A stretch of DNA of 64,000 bases from Bog-473 sp963755375. Lineage in GTDB: Bacteria > Actinomycetota > Acidimicrobiia > Acidimicrobiales > RAAP-2. The translations under genes and the position numbers were made by a program. The stretch covers positions 1,860,001 to 1,924,000 of the forward strand of contig CAVWKG010000016.1 of NCBI GenBank assembly GCA_963755375.1, in the 5' to 3' direction. Shown here piece after piece: positions 8,147 through 18,136 of the stretch. Every line of letters begins with the position of its first letter. Position 1 is the first letter of the stretch. Below the pieces are notes generated by a model that saw only the letters and a list, made by a program, of their open reading frames with translations, did no database searches and was not told the DNA's origin.

Positions 8147-8390
8147 GCGGCGGGCAGCGTCTCCGGGCACGTCCACGCCTGGCACCGGCGGAGGCCGATC
8201 AGTTGGTGTCGCCGTAACGGCTCGGTTCTCGGGAGCTTCTCCTAGGCTGCTCGGGAACCTGGTAGGCGTAGATCGCGGCCCGTGAAGGTGCTGTCGACCG
8301 GCCCCATCAGGCTGGAAACGTTCTCACTGACCAGCGAGAACCGTCCGGAGGACAAATCCAAATCCAGATCTGGGGAACGTCGAAGAGGAA
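8147..8390. other. Intergenic region, no gene seen
   Basis: Holds an imperfect dyad (GTTCTCGGGAGC facing GCTCGGGAAC, about 8227-8261). No supported coding frame; AGAGGAA ahead of ATG 8391 is the ribosome-binding site of the next gene. Confidence 0.4.
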
Positions 8391-9437
8391 ATGATTCTCC
8401 AGAAACGAAGGAATCGAGTCGTGGTCGGCGTACCCGCCCGACTCATGACATTGAGCCGTCATTCGGGACATGGCCGAGTGTGGACCGAGGTGCTCGATCG
8501 ACTGAGCCGAATGACGGACCTCGTCGTCGGCACGGACGAGACCGCCGACGTCTGGCTCGACAATGGACATGAACCCGATCCTGCGATTGGTGGTCCCGTC
8601 GTCGCCTGTGCATACGAGGTGAGTTGGGGCACACCCGAACTCGATGCTGAGTTTCCTCCCGAGTCGCTCCGGAAGCTCTCAGGTGCCACGGCGCAAGCCA
8701 TGGCGCGGGCCTCGCACGTCGTCACAGGAGCTCACACTTCCAAGGAACAGCTCATTCGCTACTTCGGGCTTGCACCCAATCGGGTCCACGTATACCCGTT
8801 CGGCGTGGACCAAGAGCTGTTCCATCCCCGTCGAGCCCCGGAGGGACGGGCGCTCGTTCGACAACGCACCAGCGACGATCGTCCGTATCTGATTTTCACG
8901 GGCGCCATAAGTCCGAGGAAGAACCTCCAGGCGGTGCGGGACGCGCTGCTGAGGGTGGCCGAACGCGGCTTTCCTCACGTCCTCGTTCTCGTGGCTTCGG
9001 ACCCGCCCGGCGACTTCGACCAGGAAGAGCTTCGTCGGCAGGCCTTTGCCGAGATACCTCGCCACCCGGGTCGGATCCTCCGGTTCGTCGATCCCTCTGA
9101 CGAAGAGCTTGCCGGCCTTGTCGCTGGAGCGACAGCCGTGTGCCAACCGAGCCGATTCGAGGGGTTCGGCCTCCCCGCGCTCGAGGCCATGGCGAGCGGG
9201 GTCCCCGTCGTCGTGTCGAACCGCGCCGCGCTTCCGGAGGTGGTCGGACGGGCCGGGTGGGTGGTCGAGCCCACGGCCGAAGGCGTTGAGCAGGCCTTGT
9301 TGGAGATCATCAAAGATCCGGTTCAGGCCCGGCGCATGGGCGCCCGGGCGAGACGACGCGCCGAGTCCTTTACCTGGGATCGAACCGCAAACGGCTGGCT
9401 CCATGTTCTCCGCTCTGCGGCTCGGAAACGAAGGTGA
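8391..9437 (+). CDS. Glycosyltransferase family 4
   Basis: GT-B-fold glycosyltransferase, probably adding a sugar to a surface glycan. The N-terminal half has VTGAHTSKEQLIRYFG and VHVYPFGVD; the C-terminal half has FTGAISPRKNL near residue 168, the donor-binding EGFGLPALEAMASGVPVV near 256 (E-x7-E motif) and LPEVVGRAGW. 348 residues, slightly short for GT4, with a brief N-terminal domain. It starts the glycan region. ATG 8391 has AGAGGAA upstream. Donor and acceptor are unknown. Confidence 0.92.
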   Translation: MILQKRRNRVVVGVPARLMTLSRHSGHGRVWTEVLDRLSRMTDLVVGTDETADVWLDNGHEPDPAIGGPVVACAYEVSWGTPELDAEFPPESLRKLSGATAQAMARASHVVTGAHTSKEQLIRYFGLAPNRVHVYPFGVDQELFHPRRAPEGRALVRQRTSDDRPYLIFTGAISPRKNLQAVRDALLRVAERGFPHVLVLVASDPPGDFDQEELRRQAFAEIPRHPGRILRFVDPSDEELAGLVAGATAVCQPSRFEGFGLPALEAMASGVPVVVSNRAALPEVVGRAGWVVEPTAEGVEQALLEIIKDPVQARRMGARARRRAESFTWDRTANGWLHVLRSAARKRR

Positions 9438-10038
9438 CCGGTTGGTCCCGGTGTAACCGCCCGGAAGCGCTCTCCCGATCGGGTTATCGAATCACCTCCG
9501 GAGAGGATGACGAGCCCCGAAATTCCGAGCCGTCGCTTCGCAGCGACTCCGCCTGGGCGAGGCGCGCTGGAGAGCCGATCTCGTCGAACCGCTCGCGTGC
9601 CTCGAATCCGGCCCGCTCCTCTGTCCCGATGAGTGATGTGAACACGGTCGCCAGGTTTGACTACGGCCTCGGAAGGAAGAATCCGTCGATCCACCGTCGA
9701 CCGACGGAGAACGGAGAGGCTATTGACGTCGCCATATCGCCGGGGACTTGCTCGAGTCCTCGTACCGGGTGACGGGGCCGTCCTCGAAGAGCGCATTGCT
9801 GCGCTCCCAATCTCGTCAGTGGCCATCGGGCTGGCGGCGGCCGGCAGCAAGAACCTCCAGGTGACAGGCACCGACATCACCGTGGAGTGCCTCGCCCCGG
9901 GCACCGACCAGGGTCCCCGCTCGCACTCCCACCCCCGTGTCTCCTGCCGCGGACGCGAACGCGCCCGGGTGAATCGGAGACCGCCGCCCAGGTCCGGCTC
10001 CACGGGCTTGGTGGCGAGGCCCAGTAATCTTCGCGGCC
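9438..10038 (+). other. About 600 bp without a recognisable gene
   Basis: Open frames here are short and have no family motifs. One plus-strand stretch (about 9690-9910) reads like coding sequence in its codon pattern (PISSVAIGLAAAGSKNLQVT) but has no start and no recognised family. It may be decayed material ahead of the truncated glycosyltransferase copy that follows. Confidence 0.4.
10025..10030 (+). promoter_or_regulatory. -10 box TAATCT of the truncated glycosyltransferase copy
   Basis: TAATCT lies 8 nt before GTG 10039, matching in spacing and flanking bases the TAACCT box of the full-length gene at 11559. Confidence 0.4.
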
Positions 10039-10180
10039 GTGACGACCGTTCACGATCGCACGCCGCCGATCGAGCGGGCGCCCGCCGTCGTGGCCCTCTT
10101 CGTTACATCGGGCAGCCCCGACCCCTGATGACCGCCGTGTGGTCATTGAGGCCGCAATGGCGGGATTCGTGTCTCTAGTA
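10039..10180 (+). pseudogene. Truncated 5' copy of the GT2-GT4 gene at 11559
   Basis: The reading MTTVHDRTPPIERAPAVV then ALFV parallels MTTRPDRPPPIEGTPVV then AALFV at the start of the downstream gene. It hits a TGA after about 29 codons, and past it the DNA still aligns in another frame (LMTAVWSL against LMAAVSSL) until about 10180, where the next gene's promoter begins. About 20 bp upstream of the start are also shared. So this is the promoter and first ~50 codons of a duplicated gene. Confidence 0.7.
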
Positions 10181-10181
10181 T
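10176..10181 (+). promoter_or_regulatory. -10 box TAGTAT for the methyltransferase
   Basis: TAGTAT ends 7 nt before GTG 10189, a leaderless layout. Confidence 0.5.
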
Positions 10182-10188
10182 CAAAGAA

Positions 10189-11349
10189 GTGAATTCTTCC
10201 GTCGATGTGCTCGCACGTTCCCAAAGAAATCTGGCCCGCCTGACGCGGATGGCTGGGCTGAATTCCTCCCTCAAGGACCGCCGTCAAATATTGGACAACT
10301 GGCTAGCCGAGCGGGAGTTCTCAGGCGATGTTGCGCTCATATCACCGGCAAGGTCCTTCGCGGTCCCAGAAGAGGACTATGACTTGGCGATTGGATCCAG
10401 GCAGGCGGACTCTGCCGGGTCCGCTGTCTTCCACTTGTGGAATGAGCTTGGTGGAGGCGATGGCGGACTTGCACTCGAGCTGGGGGCAGGGTCCGGCGCG
10501 GTAACAATGGGATTTGTCGAGGCTGCGGATGGCTTCACGACGGTCGTCACCGACCCGTCGGTTGAGTTTCTTTCACTTACGCGGCGCAAGCTTTCCAGAT
10601 TGCTACGGTTGCAGGATGACGCCGTCCGATATGCGACGCTTCTTGGCGAAGACATCTCAGTCTTTCCGAGGGACCTTTTTGACGTGGTTTTTGCACAGGC
10701 ATGTCTTCACCACGTGGCGGACTGGAAACAGCTACTTCGGGAAATAGAAGACATCTTGGTGCCGGGTGGCGTCTTGATGTTCCAAGAGCCTTTTAGCGAG
10801 GGTGCCTTCTTCATGGGAATCGCTGCAGAGACCCTGATGCATGCCCAAGGCGTGCCGGACCGGGATCGGGAACGCTTGGACCAATTGCGCCAGTCGATCT
10901 ATCTCCTCTCGGATCGCACCATCAACAAGGATCACGGCGAGGACAAGCATTGCTTCTATACGGACGACATGATCGAGACATGCCAACAGGTCTTCGGTAA
11001 TGTGCGCTTCTTACGGAATCAATCGTTCGAGTCGATCGCTGCCACGCGGCAATGCTCAAGTGCGAACCTCGACTTCCTCTCGGGTCGACACGCATCCAGC
11101 GCCTCATTCACCGAGTACTGCAGGTCGTTCTTCGTTCACCATCACGGTCTTTCGGAGAGAGCTATGGAAGAGTTCGACCGAGTGGTAGTGCCTCTTTTCG
11201 AGAAACTCGATTCACTGTATAAACAGGGAGATGGTCCAGCCATGCTCGCCGTCGTGCTCTGTCGGAAGCCATCGAGTTTCCGCGCCAAGGCGGACAAGTT
11301 GCAGCGATTCGTGACCAAAAAGGTGACAGAGGAGTTAAGCCGGCCGTAA
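10189..11349 (+). CDS. Class I SAM-dependent methyltransferase
   Basis: 386-residue methyltransferase with motif I ALELGAGSGAVT near residue 100, motif II-like VVTDPSVEFL, motif IV-like FDVVFAQACLHHVADW and post-IV PGGVLMFQEP. The N-terminal ~95 residues and the C-terminal ~150 residues lie outside the core and are not recognised; the C-terminus ends in basic residues. GTG 10189 is placed by the TAGTAT box. It sits between two glycosyltransferases, so methylation of a glycan or its precursor is the likely role (inference). Its base composition is slightly less GC-rich than its neighbours. Confidence 0.85.
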   Translation: MNSSVDVLARSQRNLARLTRMAGLNSSLKDRRQILDNWLAEREFSGDVALISPARSFAVPEEDYDLAIGSRQADSAGSAVFHLWNELGGGDGGLALELGAGSGAVTMGFVEAADGFTTVVTDPSVEFLSLTRRKLSRLLRLQDDAVRYATLLGEDISVFPRDLFDVVFAQACLHHVADWKQLLREIEDILVPGGVLMFQEPFSEGAFFMGIAAETLMHAQGVPDRDRERLDQLRQSIYLLSDRTINKDHGEDKHCFYTDDMIETCQQVFGNVRFLRNQSFESIAATRQCSSANLDFLSGRHASSASFTEYCRSFFVHHHGLSERAMEEFDRVVVPLFEKLDSLYKQGDGPAMLAVVLCRKPSSFRAKADKLQRFVTKKVTEELSRP

Positions 11350-11544
11350 CCAGGGACGACCTCCATCTTCATGGTTCAGCCCGAGCAGCAGGGGGGCAAC
11401 TACGAAGATCCCTCGGTCGGCAACCGCGAGCATTCTGATATGGCGTGTGAACACCCCGATCGCGTCCGCTCACGACGACGTACTGTTCCCGACGCAAGAA
11501 CGCAACCAAGGGTTGAAGCTCAATTCTGGCCGTCCGTGGCCTAG

Positions 11545-11550
11545 TAACCT
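11545..11550 (+). promoter_or_regulatory. -10 box TAACCT for the GT2-GT4 gene
   Basis: TAACCT lies 8 nt before GTG 11559; the same arrangement is preserved in the truncated copy at 10025-10041. Confidence 0.5.
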
Positions 11551-11558
11551 TCGGCGCC

Positions 11559-13522
11559 GTGACGACCCGACCTGATCGGCCGCCTCCGATCGAGGGCACA
11601 CCCGTTGTGGCAGCCCTCTTCGTTCCGCCCGCCAACGCTGAGCATCTGATGGCCGCCGTCTCGTCACTACAGCGAGTGGGGGTCACAGTTATAGCCGGTG
11701 GGCCATCAGGCGAGTCGATTCTTCCCTTCCGGGATGCGGGGTGCCAGTGTCTCCTTGCCGGCAACACTGCCGACCTGATCAACCAGACCTGGGTCCACCA
11801 CCACCTCCCGGTGTTGGCCGTGGGCGACGCCGTGACCGTGCCAGACAACTTCTTGGGTCCGGCGCTCCGACTCTTGGCGGACGATTTGCGTGTGGCCACA
11901 GTTTCGTTCCTGAGCAACGATGCCGGCTTCTTGAGCTTCCCGGCCAAGAACGACCCGATCAACCGCGTCCCTGAGGGGCACGACTGCACATCGGTCACCC
12001 GCCGTCTACGCGACCTCGGGCCGCACGAGCCGGCTACTCCATCCGATCGCGATCGGGGCCGCTGTCCTGCTCTCCCCTTCGGTTCTCGGACTGATCGGTG
12101 GTCTGACTCCCGGGCCGCTTGGCATTTTGGAAGGGACGCTGGCCGACCTCTCGGTTCGAGCGAGGTCGCGGGGGTTCATCCACCTTCTGGACGACTCGAC
12201 CTACTTCGTTCGCCACCGGGCCGCCGGGAATGGACCCCCGGGCATCGGAACGGCAGACGACCTGGACCCAGTCGAGCGGCACTGGGTTCACATCTCTTAT
12301 CCGAACGAAGTGGAATTCGTCGACCACGAGGCGAACTCGGCCACGGCTCCACTGGCGATGGCGCACGGTTTGGCGCGGGCCAAGGTGCTAGGACTCCGAG
12401 TCGCCGTCGACGGTCCTACCTCGGCCCGCACGAGATGGGTACTCAGGTCACGATACTGGCCAACGTAGAAGCCTTGAGCCGGCGCGATGACGTCCGCGAA
12501 GTCGTGGTGGCGCTCCGGTCCGATATTCCCCCGTACGCGGTCCGCACCCTGTCTCTACCCAAAGTCGTTGCTCGTGCCGTCGACTTCGACAGGCTAGAGG
12601 GACTCGGGCGTTGCAATGTCGCCCACCGAATGATGCAGCCTGACCGTTGGTTCTCGGTGGATCGGTGGCGGACCGTGGCCGACCGCGTCGTCGTCACGGT
12701 TCACGATCTAATCGCCTATCGAAACGGCGCCTACCATGAAGACTGGAAGGAATGGCTCTCCTACCGAGAAGCACTTCGATCCGGCTCCGCGGCGGCAGAT
12801 GCCGTGGTCGTGGTCTCCGATGACGTGAAGTTGCAAGCCGAGATCGAGCGACTTCCCGTTGACCCCCAGCGCTTGCACACGATCCCCAATGGGACGGAGC
12901 ATCTCGCAGGTGACGAGCGCACCGAGATGCCGCCCGAACTCGTGCACGCGGCTTTGTCGAAGGTCAGTTCATCCTGTGCCTCGGCACCGACTACGCGCAC
13001 AAGAACCGTGACCTTGCCCTCGCCGTGGTGACCGAGCTCCGTCGGCGTGGGCATGCGCACGCACTCGTCATGGTCGGCCCGACTGTTCCTTACGGATCTT
13101 CGAGGCTGAGCGAGGCCAACCTCATGATACGGCACGAGACACTCGAGTCTGAGGTGTACCTGCTGCCCGACCTCACATCATCCCAGCGCAACTGGCTCAT
13201 GCACCATGCCGACCTGGTGTTCTATCCGTCTTCGGCAGAAGGATTCGGGCTGGTCCCCTTTGAAGCAGCTCAGTTCGGGACGCCGACACTGTTCACCAGG
13301 TTCGGACCTCTCCAAGAGTTCGCACCGGACATCCCAGTGGCCTCTGAGGACTGGTCGCTGGATGCGCTGACGGTGGCTGCGGACTCCCTGCTGAGCGACC
13401 CTGCCCTTGCAAGAGCACAGGTTGAATCGTGCCTGGCTGCCGGCACGAAATACACTTGGGAAGCAACGGCGGAGCGGCTCACCGATCTCTACCGGCGTGT
13501 ACTGGCGCTCCCACCCCGATGA
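11559..13522 (+). pseudogene. Bimodular GT2-GT4 glycosyltransferase, broken by three frameshifts
   Basis: Read across frames this is one ~650-residue protein. The N-terminal module is GT2-like: LLAGNTADLINQTW, VTVPDNFLG, then IAIGAAVLLSPSVLGLIGGL and EGTLADLSVRARSRGF with LLDDST. The C-terminal module is GT4: YLGPHEMGTQVTILANVEAL, VVTVHDLIAY, VVVVSDDVKLQAEIERL, FILCLGTDYAHKN and SSAEGFGLVPFEAAQFG. Frame changes fall near 12035, 12415 and 12965. At 12415 and 12965 one extra G (GG to GGG) rejoins the frames as DGSYLGPHE and KGQFILC. Intact pieces are 11559-13031 in one frame (noncoding between about 12035 and 12415) and 13025-13522. Whether it is a true pseudogene or a sequence error cannot be settled here. 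Confidence 0.8.
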
Positions 13523-13553
13523 GTTGCCCGAGCCAAGCAACAGAGGAGGATTT

Positions 13554-13817
13554 GTGAAGGAAGTACTGGAGGATGAGCTCGATCGACTGTCATTGACGCA
13601 GGCCCTCGTGGATGCCGAGATGGCGACCGCTCGAGTGATCGACCTTACCGAGCGTCTGGTCGATGCCCGCCAGCAGATCATGAACTTACGCAGCGAACTG
13701 GAGCATGTCCGAATCGAGTACGCCCAGTACAAGGCCGAGCAAGAGCAAATCAAGTCGTCGGCGGCATTCCGGATGGCGGACCGAGTCTGGGCGGTGCGCA
13801 ATGCCCTCGGACTCTGA
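13554..13817 (+). CDS. Small coiled-coil protein between glycosyltransferases
   Basis: 87 residues from GTG 13554, with GAGGAGGA 4-11 nt upstream. It is charged and heptad-like (EDELDRLSLTQALVDAEM, LTERLVDARQQIMNLRSELE), then ends SSAAFRMADRVWAVRNALGL, a tail resembling the linker found after coiled coils in large glycosyltransferases and glycan-chain-length proteins. No enzyme motif. It overlaps the next gene's start by 17 nt, implying coupled translation. A scaffold or length-ruler role is a guess. Confidence 0.75.
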   Translation: MKEVLEDELDRLSLTQALVDAEMATARVIDLTERLVDARQQIMNLRSELEHVRIEYAQYKAEQEQIKSSAAFRMADRVWAVRNALGL

Positions 13818-14985
13818 GCAATCCTGGCGTGTCCTGATCGCGCTCCTCGTCTACAACGGCGAGGAGTTCGTCGGTCCTTGTCTGTCGTCGTTGGCCCGTC
13901 TCAATCCTGGCGCCCATTCTACTGACGTGCTGGTCCTCGATGACGCAAGCCCTGCTCCCGGCTGGAGCGACCGATGCCGCACGATGACGACAGAACTCGG
14001 GTTCGGGTACTACCGGACCCCCCGGAATCTCGGTATACCGCGCAACATGAACCTGGGCATGCTGCGAGCGGTGGACGTGGGGTACGACGCTGTCATCCTG
14101 CTCAACTCTGACACCGTCGTGCCTGCCAATCTGATTCCGACACTGCTGCGCCCGCTTCTCGAGGACGGATCCATTTCTTCGACGACTGCTTGGTCAAACA
14201 ATTCCAGCGTGTATTCACTTCTCAATAGCGATCCGGATCATCTCGCAGACGTCCCTGAGATCGTCGACTGGGTCTCCGAGCGGCTCGAGGAAGAGTTCGA
14301 GGGACAGGCCATACCTATTCCCTCGGGTGTCGGGTTCTGTATGGCGATACCAACTGCAAAGATCACCGAAATCGGCCTCATGGATCCGGTTTTCGGCCGT
14401 GGCTATTCCGAAGAAATCGATTGGTGTCTACGCAGCCATTCCATGGGCTACCACTCTGTCCTTGCTCCTTCGTGTTTCGTGTACCACGCGGGAAGCGGGA
14501 TCACGAAGGCTGAGGGACTGATCGGTGACGGTGACCGCATGGTCCACGCACATCAGGCGATTATCGACCAGCGATACCCGCTCTACACTTCACAACTTAT
14601 TGCGCTCTCAGCCTCAAGCATCATCGATGGCATGCGTGAACGAGCGCTTCACCGGATCATCATCACAGCGGCGCGCCAGCACGGCTATCGGGTCGAGACG
14701 AGCCGTCTGCACCAACAACTTCATGATGTCGAAACGGTGCGGTTTCGGATCGACCCCGACGGTGATATGCCCATGATTATGGCCGCATACGAAGGCTTCG
14801 AGACGGCCTTCGAGGTCGGTGAGGGAGGTGTGCTTTCGACAGTGGAGTCAATCGTCGGGCAACCGCCTAGCGAGATACGGATCTTCGACCGCGGGCAAAT
14901 GAGTCGCCAGATTGAGGCAGAGGTCGGACAATCCGGCTTGATCCCCGTCCTCCATCGCTCGCCGTACCGAGAGAGGGTCTTCTGA
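13801..14985 (+). CDS. Glycosyltransferase family 2 (rhamnosyltransferase-like)
   Basis: 394 residues. GT-A signatures: VLIALLVYNGEEFVGPCLSS, VLVLDDASPAPG, GYYRTPRNLGIPRNMNLGM, the DxD-like VILLNSDTVVP near residue 100, and GRGYSEEIDWCLRSHSMGY with the catalytic-base ED/E region seen in WbbL-type enzymes. The last ~150 residues past YHAGSG are an unrecognised C-terminal extension. ATG 13801 lies inside the end of the coiled-coil gene. The donor sugar is unknown. Confidence 0.9.
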   Translation: MPSDSEQSWRVLIALLVYNGEEFVGPCLSSLARLNPGAHSTDVLVLDDASPAPGWSDRCRTMTTELGFGYYRTPRNLGIPRNMNLGMLRAVDVGYDAVILLNSDTVVPANLIPTLLRPLLEDGSISSTTAWSNNSSVYSLLNSDPDHLADVPEIVDWVSERLEEEFEGQAIPIPSGVGFCMAIPTAKITEIGLMDPVFGRGYSEEIDWCLRSHSMGYHSVLAPSCFVYHAGSGITKAEGLIGDGDRMVHAHQAIIDQRYPLYTSQLIALSASSIIDGMRERALHRIIITAARQHGYRVETSRLHQQLHDVETVRFRIDPDGDMPMIMAAYEGFETAFEVGEGGVLSTVESIVGQPPSEIRIFDRGQMSRQIEAEVGQSGLIPVLHRSPYRERVF

Positions 14986-14986
14986 G

Positions 14987-15848
14987 ATGTCGCGGATCAG
15001 CGATGTTGCTCGTTCAAGTGGCCATGCCGTCATGCGCCGTGCCGCTCCACGACCGATGGAACATGGGGCCGACTTGCCTTCACCGATGAAGGATGGCGGC
15101 CCGTTTGAGCAGATCGACACGGACATTGGCCCGCTGTGGATACAGACCAGCGACGAAGTCATGCGCCCGTATCTCCTGAGGCGCAAGTCCTGGGAGGAAT
15201 CCACGGCGCGCCCTTCTGAGGCGGTTGCTCCGCCCCGATGCACGATTCCTCGACGTCGGCGCGAATATCGGGTATTTCAGCGTATTTGCGCACCGACTTG
15301 CCTGCGATATTCAGATTGATGCCGTCGAACCTCACCCGGTCATCCACAACCTGTTACAGGCCAACCTGTGGGCGAACGGCGTCCGCGCTCGGATTCACAA
15401 CACCGCACTCGGAGACAAGCGATGCCTTCTTCCTATGTCGACACCACCCATGAACCCAGGCGACTCACGGGTTGGCACCCGCACGTCCAACGACCGATAT
15501 GACCTCGTGGTGCCGGTGATCCCGGCCGACGAGCTGTTTCCGCGGCGGAGCTTCGACGTCGTCAAGATCGATGTCCAGGGTTTCGAGCCTGAGGTCATCC
15601 TCGGGATGGAACGGATCGTTCGCCAGTCACCGGCCATCGTCCTCGTAGCGGAGTTCTGGCCAACGGCGCTGGTCGAACGGGGACTGGATCCGTCCGAGGT
15701 CCTCGATCGTTACCGCCAACTCAACTTTCGCATTGCGGTAAACGATGACGGGGGAACCGGGACATGCACCGCGGACGAAGTCATTGAGCATTGCCGATCT
15801 GCTGGTCCGGACGGACAGGTGAACCTCATTATGCAGCGAGATACCTAG
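14987..15848 (+). pseudogene. FkbM-family methyltransferase, one frameshift
   Basis: SAM-dependent O-methyltransferase of the FkbM family, probably capping a glycan. The first frame gives an N-terminal ~70 residues (DTDIGPLWIQTSDEVM, RKSWEEST); near 15208 the frame changes and continues LLRRLLRPDARFLDVGANIG, then AVEPHPVIHNLLQANL, HNTALGD, FDVVKIDVQGFEPEVILGME, which is the complete FkbM core. The longest intact frame is 15225-15848. Starts 1 nt after the GT2 stop, so it belongs to the same transcript. Confidence 0.8.
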
Positions 15849-16072
15849 CACGCTCACCAGCCCAATCGTAGTACTCCGAGGGACCCATCGCCGCTACCGG
15901 CCGGCGACTTATCCGTTGGGCCTCTTGCTTCGGCGACGCTGCCCGTGCCCTGCCCAGGGCTGAAGCACCATCCCAGACGCTGATTCGGGGTGGGACGTGC
16001 TACAGCTCGAATGGCGAAGGAACTTCCTCCGGAAGGACCGCTGCCGTCCGAAACCACTCGGTGACGTCACCA

Positions 16073-18010
16073 TCATCTTTGGTTCGTCGTCGGGGGAACC
16101 GTACCTCCGCGATCGTTTCCGGGCTGGGAGAATGAACCGACGTCGACCGATGAGACGCACAAATGCTCACCGGCCGTCCCACCGGAGAGTTCCACTTCGT
16201 CCAAGGTTCGCTGCGACAACGGCAGAAGGTAGTCTTCGGGCTTGCTCGCAGGCGTCGGATCGACTGATCCCACTAGGGTTGGCACCCCGTTGCTCGCCGT
16301 CGACACGTTGACGGATCCGCCCGACGAGCTCGTCAATCCAACGAGGAGCCAGGCGTCAGCCGTGCTGATCGGCGACACCAACCGAACATCGATTGTCCCA
16401 CCGGGCCCGGTACTGGTGAAGCATGGCCCGTCGGCCACAGCGGGATGATGGCCGACAGGTCGGGAAGTCGACCCAGTCGAGGTAGCACCAGTGCCTCCTA
16501 CCACTGACGCGACCGCGAGACCGCGCGATGTGCCTGACCTCCTCTGGAACCGAATCGGCACCAACGCACCGTCGGATGACACTTCGAACGTCTCTTCGCG
16601 GAGTTGGTCAATTGCGGTATCCGGCCTGACCACGGGAAGGGTGTAGAAAAGCTCATTCCAGGGAGTAAAGATCGAAGCCACAATGAGCGGCGGCACGTCT
16701 GTGTCGAGAACGGCTACCTGCCCGCCGCGACTGCTCGCTGCGTCCATCTGCTCGAGCAATCTCGTGAAATAGTCCCGGGCCGCTGCGCTTTCCTGACTCG
16801 ATAGGTCTTTGACGTTCATCGTCGCGGCGCTGTTGACGAAAGCAACTTCATACAGACCGACCGCCAGAACGCAGGCTGCCACAACGCCGATGCGGAAGTG
16901 TTGGCTCGGTCGCCGGAGGTGTGTTGGAACTCGAGAGGCGTGCGGATACCTCCTGATGCAGTACGTACGGCGCGCCCGATGGATCAAGGGAAAACGCGGC
17001 TCCGACACAAAGGAGGAACAGGTATGCCGGCGCCTGCACGTAGTACAGCTGCTGACCCAAATCGACACCGAAATAGCCGACGCGATTGGCCCCGATCATG
17101 AACGAGTTGGCGAGGAAACCGATGGCAAACACGATCCAGACACGCCAGGCACTCGGACGCCGGTAGATGCTCACCATCACGATCACCGCGACGAGAAGTG
17201 AGTCAAAGACGAGGGCGGCAGTGTTCGTCCACCCCGCCGTCAGCGGTCGTAGACCCGTAGCGGAAGCGGCGAACGATTGGGTGAACTGAATCCCGACGTA
17301 CCGGATCAGCTCGTCGACCGTGGGCTTTGGCTTTACAGGAGCGTAATAGAAAACGAAGTAATTGATCATGGCGAGGACCGTCAAGAAGACGTAGCCGAAC
17401 CAGACCCAGCCCTCTCGCCACAGCCGGACCAGGGCTTCGCGGATGCGCCCGTGAGGAGCGAAGACCAAGAGGTCGAAGAGGATGAGGTAGCCAACGACGA
17501 GCCAAGATTGTTCGTGGGTGCACAACGACAGGCCGTAGCTCAATAGCGAGATCACGATCCACCTTCGATTCCCCAAACGTCGGTATCGGAGGAATGCGGC
17601 GATCGTCAGCAGTCCGAAGAGCGTCGCAGGGAGGATGTTTGCGGTTGCAGTCCACCATCCCAGGAGATGGAGCAGTGCCAACGACTCACCGAAGGCGAGA
17701 GTGAGAAGGTGGCGCCACCAGTGACGTCCGACAAGCTCTGCAATTGTCCATGAGAATGCGAGCACACTCACTGCCAGCAGGACCAAGACAATGATGTGGG
17801 CGGCAGCGACACTGGAGTGGAACCAATGAGCGAGGACGTAATCGGCCAGCCGCGATACGGGAGAGAAGTGTTGGAAGAGGGGCCGCGCAGGTAGGTCAGT
17901 GACAGACTCGACATCTGGGCCTGACGTATGAAGATGAAGTCGTCTTGGAAGTAGTAGAAGGACCGAGTGAACCAGGCGGCGGAAGCCAGGCTTACGACCA
18001 ACACGGCCAA
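16073..18010 (-). pseudogene. GT-C-like integral membrane protein, two frameshifts
   Basis: Reassembled across frames, about 640 residues. The N-terminus has one transmembrane helix and then FYYFQDDFIFIRQAQ, an Asp-Asp loop like those of lipid-linked-sugar GT-C transferases, followed by LFQHFSPVSRLADYVLAHW and about eight further hydrophobic helices (HIIVLVLLAVSVLAFSW, VFLTVLAMINYFVFYY, LLVAVIVMVSIY). The C-terminal third after GVVAACVLAVGLYEVAF is a soluble, probably extracytoplasmic domain. Frame changes lie near 17880 (one extra C restores RGPLFQHFSP) and 16940. TTG 18010 is the likeliest start; the intact pieces are 17768-18010, 16848-18044 and 16073-17068. Confidence 0.65.
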
Positions 18011-18136
18011 CGTGGCACAGACCGTCTGCGTGACGGGCGAGCAAACCGACGGGCCGGTGACGTCAGGGAATAACCGGCCGATGAGGCCGAGAGTGTGGGC
18101 TCGGTTCTGTGCTCCTGAGCGAGGACCATCGGCGAC

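Noticed and set aside
11559..13522. Programmed frameshifting to join the glycosyltransferase halves
   Set aside because: Three sites in one gene without slippery heptamers or pseudoknots, and similar breaks in neighbouring genes, point to sequence errors or decay.
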